A stretch of DNA of 7,039 nucleotides from assembly GCA_002337215.1 (NCBI GenBank), contig DDFO01000018.1, positions 49,151-56,189 on the forward strand, in the 5' to 3' direction. The translations under genes and the position numbers were made by a program. Positions 1 through 5,785 of the stretch are shown here, piece by piece (within the stretch, counting starts at the first letter, position 1; the number at the start of each line of letters is the position of its first letter). The notes beneath the pieces were generated by a model, which was not told where the DNA came from, did not search any database, and saw only the letters and a list, made by a program, of their open reading frames with translations. The DNA comes from Phycisphaerales bacterium UBA1926. Lineage in GTDB: Bacteria; Planctomycetota; Phycisphaerae; Phycisphaerales; UBA1924.

Positions 1-103
1 GGCCGATTCGGCCGATTCGGCCGTGCCGGCCGAGCAGGCGGACGCGGGCGATTCGGACCAGCAGGGCTCGGCGCTGGGAACCCAACAGGGGGCGCAGACA
101 TGA
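1..103 (+). CDS. C-terminal end of an upstream transporter-operon protein (partial)
   Basis: The frame is open from the window edge to a TGA at 101-103 and gives 33 visible residues, starting ADSADSAVPAEQADAGDSDQ and ending GAQT. The tail is rich in Ala, Asp, Ser and Gln and looks disordered; its first residues come from a 9-base tandem repeat (gccgattcg twice, from position 2). The stop overlaps the next gene's ATG as ATGA, so the two are probably translationally coupled in one operon. No catalytic or binding motif is visible. From the context (stand-alone ABC permease, then a TolC protein) the best guess is the cognate ABC ATPase or the periplasmic adaptor. This is inference from gene order only. 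Confidence 0.55.
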   Translation, partial: ADSADSAVPAEQADAGDSDQQGSALGTQQGAQT

Positions 104-1383
104 GCGCATTGCTCGCGATCCCGGCGGCGCTCTTCCGCCTGTTCTTCCAGACCATCCCGCTCGCGCTGGGGCAGATCTGGGCCAACAAGGTCCGCGCGGT
201 TCTGACCGCCCTGGGCATCATCATTGCGACGCTCGCGGTCATCATCGTCGTGGGCGCGCTCACGAGCATGCGCGACTACGTGCTCGGCGAGTTCGAATCG
301 ATCGGCGCCCGCAATATGTGGGTCTGGGGCGATGTCCCCGATTCCAAGCGCACCGTGCTCTCCTGGACCGACGTCAAGATGACGACCTACGAGGCGAACC
401 TGATCCTCGAGACGGCACCGTCCATCAGCGATCTGACACCCATGTGCGGGACGTCCGCCGACGTCGCGTTCGGCAAGAAGAACAAGATGGGCGTGAGCGT
501 GCGCGGGGTCTGGCCCGAGTGGCACGACATCGAGGACCGCGACGTGATCTACGGGCGTCGCCTGAGCCGCATCGATGTGGAGGAAAGGCGGCAGGTCTGC
601 CTGATCAACGAGAGCGCGATCGAGGAACTGAACCTCGACCGCGACCCGACGGGCGAGTTCCTGCTCGTGGATAACCGCCGGTTTCTGATCATCGGGGTGC
701 TCGAGACCAAGGAGGTCTTCGCAGCGCTCGGCGGGGGAGAGGCCCGGAGCGAGCTGTACGTCCCCTTCGAGACCTCGAAGATGATGAACCCGTACACGTG
801 GACGTACTTCATCATGCGGGTCGATGAGCCGACCGAGACGCGTTCGCTCGATCAGATCGCCGCCGATGCGCAGGCCGAGGTTCGGTTTGTGCTCCGCACC
901 CACCGGGGCCTGCGTGGGGAGGACGAGGACACGTTCAACACCGAGGTGATGCAGAACAACATCGAGATGTTCAACGGGCTCGCCGCGGTGATCGGCGTGA
1001 TCGCGCTGTGCATCGTGAGCATCTCGCTGCTTGTGGGGGGCATCGGGATCATGAACATCATGCTCGTGAGCGTGAGCGAGCGGACGCGGGAGATCGGGCT
1101 GCGGAAGGCCCTGGGCGCCCAGCCGATCGTGGTGCTCATCCAGTTCCTGGTCGAGGCGGTCATGCTCTGCCTCGTGGGCGGGCTGATCGGGCTGAGCCTG
1201 GGGCTCGCGGGCGTCGCGTCGCTGCGGTTCATCCCCAACATGGAACTCGATGACGCGAGCGTGCCGCAGTGGGCGATCCTGCTCGCGTTGGGGTTCAGCG
1301 CTGCTGTCGGCGTGGTCTTCGGGATGCTCCCGGCGATCAAAGCCGCCCGGCTCAACCCGATCGATGCGCTCAGGCACGAATAG
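100..1383 (+). CDS. MacB/FtsX-type ABC transporter permease
   Basis: A 427-residue inner-membrane permease of the MacB/LolC/FtsX superfamily. A first transmembrane helix lies at about residues 32-54, followed by a large periplasmic domain (about 60-290, MacB_PCD-like), then helices at about 292-320, 344-374 and 390-414: the four-helix layout of the family. The conserved segment GGIGIMNIMLVSVSERTREI (313-332) runs into GLRKALGA, and the protein ends in the typical PAIKAARLNPIDALRHE. Unlike E. coli MacB, no ATPase domain is fused on, so a separate ATP-binding subunit is required. Such permeases use ATP hydrolysis as mechanotransmission to move substrates held in the periplasm through an adaptor and a TolC-like duct. 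The ATG overlaps the previous stop, and a purine-rich AGGGGG sits about 8 bases upstream. The substrate (drug, peptide, lipid or siderophore) cannot be read from the sequence. Confidence 0.93.
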   Translation: MSALLAIPAALFRLFFQTIPLALGQIWANKVRAVLTALGIIIATLAVIIVVGALTSMRDYVLGEFESIGARNMWVWGDVPDSKRTVLSWTDVKMTTYEANLILETAPSISDLTPMCGTSADVAFGKKNKMGVSVRGVWPEWHDIEDRDVIYGRRLSRIDVEERRQVCLINESAIEELNLDRDPTGEFLLVDNRRFLIIGVLETKEVFAALGGGEARSELYVPFETSKMMNPYTWTYFIMRVDEPTETRSLDQIAADAQAEVRFVLRTHRGLRGEDEDTFNTEVMQNNIEMFNGLAAVIGVIALCIVSISLLVGGIGIMNIMLVSVSERTREIGLRKALGAQPIVVLIQFLVEAVMLCLVGGLIGLSLGLAGVASLRFIPNMELDDASVPQWAILLALGFSAAVGVVFGMLPAIKAARLNPIDALRHE

Positions 1384-1581
1384 AGAGACAGGCGGGCAGA
1401 CCGACCAAGCGGCGCGGGCGGGATTCGGTCAAGATGCCCCGTCCCAAGCCGGCAGCGAAAGCGATCTCGGAGCCGGCGGAGACGCCTACGACGCGGCTTC
1501 GGGACAGGGCCCGGGAGTCGGCCACGAAATGGGATCGGGAACGGACGACAGGACCGACACGGCGGAACGCGGGGGAACAGC
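1384..1581 (+). other. 198-bp spacer without a convincing gene
   Basis: This gap separates the permease from the outer-membrane factor. Two plus frames stay open across it. The frame ending in TGA at 1583-1585 (overlapping the next start as GTGA) encodes a Gly/Ala/Asp/Gln/Ser-rich string similar in composition to the tail of the protein upstream of the permease. The other has an ATG at 1434 but runs 140 bases into the next gene. Neither has a domain or a good ribosome site. An imperfect inverted repeat pairs 1441-1451 with 1494-1505 (one bulged base, 42-base gap). I see no clear promoter or terminator. Confidence 0.4.
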
Positions 1582-3360
1582 GTGAAGAAGTATCGAGAGC
1601 AGAATCGACCCGTGTTCGCGGGCCTCGCCACGGCATCGGGGGCTCTATCGGCCGCCGCAGCGATGGCGATCCTCGCGGGTTGCCAGGGCGGGCCTCTGGG
1701 CACGAGCGAACGCGATTATGACCGGCGCGTGAGCGTTGCCCGCCTGCGGACGATCAACGCGCTCGCGCTCGACCAGCAGGCAGACGGCGCCGCCGCGCCC
1801 CGGCCCGTCACCGACCCGGTCGGGCTCGAAGCCGCCAGGCAGCGGTTCCTGGGGGCCGATCGCGTCGAGTTGACGGTCGAGCAGGCGCGGGCCGCGGCGC
1901 TCGAGAACAACCTGGACCTCACCGTCTCGCTGATCGCGCCGACGATCAACGCCGAGCAGATCAACGAGGAGCAGGGCCGGTTCGACGCGCTGCTGTTCGC
2001 GAACGCGCGGTACGTCGATCAGGACGACGCGGCGGTGCTGCAGACCGAATCGAGCCAGGCGACGACGTGGTTCATCAGCCCGGGCCTGCGGGTCCCGCTG
2101 CGGACGGGCGGGACCGCCGAGATCCGCACGCCCGTGTCCCGTGCGCAGACCGACAACCGGTTCCAGCCGCTCAACCCCGCGTACACGAGCGACATCGAGC
2201 TGAGCCTCTCGCAGAACCTGCTCCGCGGCGCCGGCCGGCGGGCGAACACGCTGGGCATCCGCATCGCGGACCTGAACCGCCAGCAGTCCGAGGCGCGCGC
2301 CAAGCTCGAGATCATCACCCAGCTCGCGAACGCGGACCGGGCCTACTGGCGGCTCTACGCCGCGCGGCAGGCGCTCGATGTGCGCGCGAGGCAGTTCGAG
2401 GCCGCCGACGAGCAGCTGGGGCGGGCGGAGCGCCGCTTCCGCGCCGGGTCGGTCGCGGAGGTCGAGGTTGCGCGCTCGCAATCGGGCCTGGCGGACCGTG
2501 TCCGCGACATCATCGTCGCGCAGAACAACGTCCTTCTCGCCCAGCGGGAGCTCAAGCAACGCATGAACATGCCCGGCCTCGACGTCGGGTCGCCCCAGCA
2601 CCTGGTGACGATGACCGACCCCGTGCCGCTCTACTACGAACTGGACGGGGAAGCGCTCGCCGACCAGGCGATGGACGCGCGTATGGAACTGCTCGAGCTC
2701 GAGCTGCAGATCGCGACCGACGAGGCGACCGAGGCCGTGCGCCGCAACGAGGCGTTGCCGCTCGTGACCGCCGATTTCCTGTACCGCATCAACGGCCTGG
2801 GCCCCGAGTTCGACGAGGCCGTCGAGGTCGCGCTCGAGAACGATTTCGAGGACTGGCAGATCGGGCTCAACGCCGAGATCCCCATCGGCAACACCCAGCG
2901 GAAGGCCGTGGTGGAGCAGGCGGTGCTCACCAGGCTCCAGCGTCTCGCATCGCGCGAAGCCCGCCGGCAGGCCGTCCGCCAGCAGGTGCTCGACGCGGTG
3001 GACAACATCGACAGCGGGTGGCAGCAGATCCTCGCGGCCAGGCAGGCGGTGGCGCTCAACGAGCGCACGCTCCGCGCCGAGGAATCGCTGTTCGACAACG
3101 GGCGATCGACGACGACCGACGTGCTCGACGCGGACGCCCGCCTCGCGGACGCCCGGCTGCGCGATATCCAGGCGGTCGTCGATTACCAGATCGCGCAGAT
3201 CGATCTCGCGGTCGCGACCGGGACGCTGCTTGGTGCCTCGAAGATCGAGTGGGAACCGATCGACCCGCGCGAGGCGCTGGCGGGCCGTGAGGTGGTCCGT
3301 CCCGCGGTCATCCGCGAAGCGACCGACACGACAGACGCATCCGACGGATCCCGCGACTGA
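1582..3360 (+). CDS. TolC-family outer-membrane efflux lipoprotein
   Basis: A 592-residue outer-membrane factor that would form the exit duct for the transporter encoded upstream. The GTG start follows a GGGGG-A ribosome site and gives a lipoprotein signal peptide: KKYREQNR basic region, Ala-rich hydrophobic core, lipobox LAGC at 31-34 with Cys34 as the lipidated residue. The first OEP repeat begins near residue 95 (VELTVEQARAAALENNLDLT). A beta-strand-like section follows (about 160-215, including LSLSQNLLRGAGRR), then long coiled-coil helices (about 225-330). The second repeat starts near 362 and includes a strand at about 425-440 and helices at about 440-550, with the usual RSTTTDVLDADARLADA motif. 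The Asp/Thr-rich C-terminal tail (about 570-592) looks disordered. The length exceeds E. coli TolC (about 490) because of N- and C-terminal extensions. It lies in the same direction as the permease and is probably in the same operon despite the 198-bp gap. Confidence 0.92.
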   Translation: MKKYREQNRPVFAGLATASGALSAAAAMAILAGCQGGPLGTSERDYDRRVSVARLRTINALALDQQADGAAAPRPVTDPVGLEAARQRFLGADRVELTVEQARAAALENNLDLTVSLIAPTINAEQINEEQGRFDALLFANARYVDQDDAAVLQTESSQATTWFISPGLRVPLRTGGTAEIRTPVSRAQTDNRFQPLNPAYTSDIELSLSQNLLRGAGRRANTLGIRIADLNRQQSEARAKLEIITQLANADRAYWRLYAARQALDVRARQFEAADEQLGRAERRFRAGSVAEVEVARSQSGLADRVRDIIVAQNNVLLAQRELKQRMNMPGLDVGSPQHLVTMTDPVPLYYELDGEALADQAMDARMELLELELQIATDEATEAVRRNEALPLVTADFLYRINGLGPEFDEAVEVALENDFEDWQIGLNAEIPIGNTQRKAVVEQAVLTRLQRLASREARRQAVRQQVLDAVDNIDSGWQQILAARQAVALNERTLRAEESLFDNGRSTTTDVLDADARLADARLRDIQAVVDYQIAQIDLAVATGTLLGASKIEWEPIDPREALAGREVVRPAVIREATDTTDASDGSRD

Positions 3361-3392
3361 CGCGCGATCAATGCACGTCGGTCATGCCCTGA

Positions 3393-3896
3393 TCATTCGT
3401 TCGAGTCGAGCCAGATCGTGACCGGGCCGTCGTTGACCAGATCGACGTGCATGTGCGCACCGAAGACGCCGGAGACGACCGTGCAGCCCTCGCGTGACGC
3501 CAGATCGCGTACGAGGCCGACGAGCCGATCGAACATCGGGGCCGCTTCATCGGGGTGCTTCGCGGAGGTGAAGTCGGGGCGTCGCCCCTTGTGCGCCCGG
3601 CCCGCGACGGTGAAGTTCGGGACCAGCAGGATGCCCGGCGGTGGGCCTGATACCGGTTCGGTCGCCCTGCTGGCGACCGAATCGGCGAGCGATCGGTTCA
3701 TCTTCCCGTCACCGTCTTCGAAAATCCGCAGGCCGGTGATCTTGCGTGCGGTCCACGCGAGCTCATCGTCGGTATCGTTGGATTCGATGCCGACAAGGGC
3801 GACAAGCCCCGTCCCGATCTCAGCATGGAGGCGTCCGGAGTCGTTCCCGAGGACATGGAGACGAGCGCGCGTGACCCGCTGAATAATGGTTCGCAT
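3393..3896 (-). CDS. dtd: D-aminoacyl-tRNA deacylase (DTD)
   Basis: A 167-residue cytoplasmic DTD, which hydrolyses D-amino acids (and glycine from tRNA-Ala) off mischarged tRNAs as a proofreading step. The start MRTIIQRVTRARL matches the family N-terminus; the frame is open further upstream but would run into the preceding gene. Family landmarks are RIFEDGDGKMN (ending at residue 67), KGRRPDF (about 103-109) and the NDGPVTIW Gly-cisPro motif (155-162, with Gly157-Pro158), so it looks functional. Two oddities: the usual SQFTL signature reads PNFTV (93-97), and the loop between GKMN and that motif is about 12 residues longer than in E. coli DTD, which accounts for much of the extra length (145 versus 167). 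That loop contains the hairpin at 3653-3685. The start is 10 bp after the stop of the upstream dockerin gene, with only a weak CTGGG ribosome site, so co-transcription is likely. It converges on the TolC gene with a 32-bp gap. Confidence 0.95.
   Translation of the reverse strand: MRTIIQRVTRARLHVLGNDSGRLHAEIGTGLVALVGIESNDTDDELAWTARKITGLRIFEDGDGKMNRSLADSVASRATEPVSGPPPGILLVPNFTVAGRAHKGRRPDFTSAKHPDEAAPMFDRLVGLVRDLASREGCTVVSGVFGAHMHVDLVNDGPVTIWLDSNE
3653..3685. repeat. 14-bp-stem palindrome inside dtd
   Basis: Plus strand ccggttcggtcgcc, loop ctgct, then ggcgaccgaatcgg. All 14 positions pair, one of them as a G-T wobble; the inner 10 bp are perfect. It encodes residues 71-82 (about ADSVASRATEPV) of DTD, exactly in the loop that is longer than in other DTDs. 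It may be a small palindromic element inserted in frame, or chance structure in GC-rich coding DNA. Confidence 0.6.
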
Positions 3897-3906
3897 TACC
3901 CAGAGT

Positions 3907-4737
3907 TTAGAGCCCGCAGCCCGTGTTGAACGAGCCGACGAAGCGCTGGATGTCGGCGAGGTCGTAGATGCCGTCATCGTTCAGGTCGGCGAGGCCGTCG
4001 GCGGCGAGGAAGGCTTGGGCGAACGACTGGACATCGGCGAGGTCGAGCACCGCGTCGAAGTTCAGGTCGGACTCGCAGAGCCCGCCGCCCGCGACGATGG
4101 GTGTCTCGGGTTCGGGTTCATAGCCGAAGCCGATGTAGACCCACGAGTCGTTCCGAAGCGGCTGGTCTGGTTCGCAGGCGTTGCAGCCGGGCAGGCCGTC
4201 TTCGATGATGCGAAACGCGAACCACCCGTAGTTCCATTCGCCGGCGTCGTTCTCGAACCGAAGCGGGACGACCTGTACGGGATCTACGAACCACGGCCAC
4301 GTGTACCGCGAGACGACGGGGCATCCGTTGGTGCCCGTTCCGCATGCGAACGAGATATCTCCCCAGGCCGCGATGCCCCACCAAGGATTTTCGTCATCGA
4401 AGCAGTAGACGGCGTTCTCCCACTCTGGGAGATCTTGGGTGATTCGATCGCCGTACGCAACCCGCTGGTAATCAAATCGCTCGGTGAATTCGATCCGGTT
4501 CAGGGGTGGGTTGCAGTCGCCGTCGAACAGGTCTGGAGTCATCAAGAACGGGTGCCAATGGTCACCGACACCCGGCCCGGGATCGGTGATTGCTCGTGAA
4601 AACTCTACATCGGGAAGATTGGGATCGAAGGCGGCGAGGTCGATCTCTGTGACGCCAGCGGGCCACGACAGCACGGTCGGCTCGGCGGTCGCGGCGAGCG
4701 ATGATGCGGCGACGATCGTGAGTACGAGCGGTTTCAT
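3907..4737 (-). CDS. Secreted GC-type dockerin-domain protein (downstream copy)
   Basis: A 276-residue exported protein of unknown function. Start chosen at ATG 4737, where AAGGAGG lies 7 bases upstream and a signal peptide follows (KPLVLTIVAASSLAATA, cleavage predicted after Ala18). The body (about 19-210) matches no enzyme family I recognise. It shares with its neighbour the block VPLRFENDAGEWNYGWFAFR (157-176) and a GYEPEPETPI segment just before the tail; similar 'YGW...GYE..P.TPI..G' blocks precede anchoring tails in other planctomycete secreted proteins (recollection, not checked). The tail (218-276) has two EF-hand-like loops, DLNFDAVLDLAD (224-235) and DLNDDGIYDLAD (251-262), flanked by Cys221 and Cys274, and ends GCGL. 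Dockerin-like loops of this kind bind Ca2+; the tail probably mediates attachment to the cell surface or to a partner. It is the second of a tandem pair and lies 10 bp upstream of dtd. Confidence 0.85.
   Translation of the reverse strand: MKPLVLTIVAASSLAATAEPTVLSWPAGVTEIDLAAFDPNLPDVEFSRAITDPGPGVGDHWHPFLMTPDLFDGDCNPPLNRIEFTERFDYQRVAYGDRITQDLPEWENAVYCFDDENPWWGIAAWGDISFACGTGTNGCPVVSRYTWPWFVDPVQVVPLRFENDAGEWNYGWFAFRIIEDGLPGCNACEPDQPLRNDSWVYIGFGYEPEPETPIVAGGGLCESDLNFDAVLDLADVQSFAQAFLAADGLADLNDDGIYDLADIQRFVGSFNTGCGL
3966..4089. repeat. 124-bp direct repeat, copy 1 (dockerin tail)
   Basis: Identical base for base to 4873-4996, offset 907. It covers most of the dockerin-like tail including the first loop, the linker and the start of the second loop. 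Identity stops abruptly at the GGG-coding run on one side; on the other side it continues at lower level to the end of both genes. Confidence 0.97.
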
Positions 4738-4744
4738 GAGGCTT

Positions 4745-4751
4745 CCTCCTT
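4745..4751 (-). promoter_or_regulatory. Strong Shine-Dalgarno for the downstream dockerin gene
   Basis: On the minus strand this reads AAGGAGG, 7 bases before the ATG at 4737. It fixes that start over the longer in-frame extension to 4884, which would run back through the tail of the previous gene. Confidence 0.85.
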
Positions 4752-4813
4752 GTGCAACGCTGCGTTTTGTACCGTGTGATGTCACGATGGGTTGAGAATT
4801 CGAATCCTGACAC

Positions 4814-5668
4814 TCAGAGCCCGCAGCCGGTGTTGAACGACCCGATAAATTGCTGGATATCGGCGAGGTCGAAGATGCCGTCATCGTTCAGGTCGGCGAG
4901 GCCGTCGGCGGCGAGGAAGGCTTGGGCGAACGACTGGACATCGGCGAGGTCGAGCACCGCGTCGAAGTTCAGGTCGGACTCGCAGAGCCCGCCGCCGTTG
5001 ATGATCGGCGTGTCGGGGATTGTCTCGTAACCGAGCCCGGCGTACTCGAAGCCGAATTGGGTGTAGTCGCTGGGCGGTGTCGTGGCGTAGTTGCATTCCG
5101 GGATGATCCGTATTGTGACACGGAACGCGATCCATCCGTAGTTCCAAGTCCCGGCGTCGTTCGAGAATCGGACGGGTACGCTGTAGACGCCGGCGTCCGT
5201 GATCCCCGAGCCGAACGCGGGGCTGAATTGATCGCCGCAGATGGGCGGCGCGCACAGGTCGGCGCCGCAGCCCGACAGGAGCATGGGCCACTCGATCTCG
5301 GGCTCGAAGTAGGTAAACCCCGGGTTCCACGGGGCGAGATCCGCCGTGACGGGTGCTCCGATCGCGAGCGTGTCGTACCCGCTGTTGGCGGCGTGTTCGA
5401 TCTCGAACGGGGGCGGATCGGGGAACGCGGTGTCCGGGTCATATCCGGTCGCGACAACACCCGGGTAGACCCACAGGCTGCCGCCGTGGCCGAACTGGAA
5501 GCGGCCGAGCGTGAGTTCGGGGACTTGTGCCGAGAGCGTACCGATCTCGATGAACTCGATTCCCGGATCGAACCGGAGCACGACGGGCTCGGAACCCGCG
5601 AGCGGCGTGAGCAGCAGGGCAGCGGCGGAACCGGCGGTCAGCGCGAAGCGAGCGGTCGACGCGTTCAT
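4814..5668 (-). CDS. Secreted GC-type dockerin-domain protein (upstream copy)
   Basis: A 284-residue exported protein, paralogous to the gene 76 bp downstream, function unknown. The ATG at 5668 has AAGGAG 6 bases upstream. The signal peptide is NASTARFALTAGSAAALLL followed by TPLAGS, with cleavage near residue 25-26. The mature N-terminus EPVVLRFDPGIEFIEIG aligns with EPTVLSWPAGVTEIDLA of the paralog. The two then differ until VPVRFSNDAGTWNYGWIAFR (164-183) and GLGYETIPDTPI (211-222). Cysteines at about 134, 139, 144 and 192 suggest disulfides in the mature protein. The tail has loops DLNFDAVLDLAD (232-243) and DLNDDGIFDLAD (259-270), bracketed by two cysteines, and ends NTGCGL. Probably surface-exposed or matrix-associated through the tail. 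It is the first gene after the spacer holding an inverted repeat and a candidate promoter. Confidence 0.85.
   Translation of the reverse strand: MNASTARFALTAGSAAALLLTPLAGSEPVVLRFDPGIEFIEIGTLSAQVPELTLGRFQFGHGGSLWVYPGVVATGYDPDTAFPDPPPFEIEHAANSGYDTLAIGAPVTADLAPWNPGFTYFEPEIEWPMLLSGCGADLCAPPICGDQFSPAFGSGITDAGVYSVPVRFSNDAGTWNYGWIAFRVTIRIIPECNYATTPPSDYTQFGFEYAGLGYETIPDTPIINGGGLCESDLNFDAVLDLADVQSFAQAFLAADGLADLNDDGIFDLADIQQFIGSFNTGCGL
4873..4996. repeat. 124-bp direct repeat, copy 2 (dockerin tail)
   Basis: Perfect match to 3966-4089, including all synonymous positions, in the same orientation and reading frame of the paralogous gene. Confidence 0.97.
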
Positions 5669-5674
5669 TGTGGT

Positions 5675-5680
5675 CTCCTT
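5675..5680 (-). promoter_or_regulatory. Shine-Dalgarno for the upstream dockerin gene
   Basis: Minus-strand AAGGAG, followed by six bases (ACCACA) and the ATG at 5668. Supports this start and its signal peptide. Confidence 0.8.
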
Positions 5681-5721
5681 GCGTGCGTGTGCCTCGCCCT
5701 CAAAATAAAAGCGATGTGCTC

Positions 5722-5756
5722 AAGTATATCGCACCGAGACTAAAGGGGATATACTT
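5722..5756. promoter_or_regulatory. 9-bp inverted repeat in AT-rich spacer; possible operator/promoter
   Basis: The arms aagtatatc (5722-5730) and gatatactt (5748-5756) are perfect complements separated by 17 bases. The 117-bp spacer (5669-5785) between the HD gene and the dockerin pair is distinctly AT-richer than its surroundings. On the minus strand the arm nearer the dockerin gene contains TATACT, a good -10 hexamer, placing a start about 45 bases before the ATG; I see no good -35 at 16-18 bases. The symmetry could be a regulator binding site. It is a poor terminator for the HD gene because the following T-rich stretch (TTTTATTTT) is about 11 bases away. Confidence 0.35.
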
Positions 5757-5785
5757 ATCTCAAAATGCGAAGTTTAGAGTTCTGG

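Noticed and set aside
2..22. Tandem gccgattcg repeat at the window start as a mobile or recombination element
   Set aside because: Only two units, in frame, coding Ala-Asp-Ser in a low-complexity tail; explained by coding simplicity.
852..1703. Minus-strand frame of 283 codons opposite the permease end and spacer
   Set aside because: Arg/Pro/Ser-rich translation typical of antisense reading of GC-rich genes, with no motif.
3361..3392. Bidirectional terminator between the convergent TolC and dtd genes
   Set aside because: Only a 5-bp gatca/tgatc pairing and no T-run; too weak to call.
3894..3977. Longer N-terminus for dtd starting at 3977
   Set aside because: The added 27 residues are an out-of-frame reading of the preceding dockerin tail; family similarity begins at MRTIIQRV. 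The matching extension of the downstream dockerin gene (to 4884) has the same origin.
3886..4599. Long plus-strand open frame of 237 codons opposite the downstream dockerin gene
   Set aside because: It is the antisense shadow of a gene with a signal peptide, ribosome site and Ca-loop motifs; its Val/Gly/Glu-rich start is the mirror of the dockerin tail.
4850..5743. Long plus-strand open frame of 297 codons opposite the upstream dockerin gene
   Set aside because: Same reason; it repeats the same antisense peptide because the tails are identical, and it has no domain or ribosome site.
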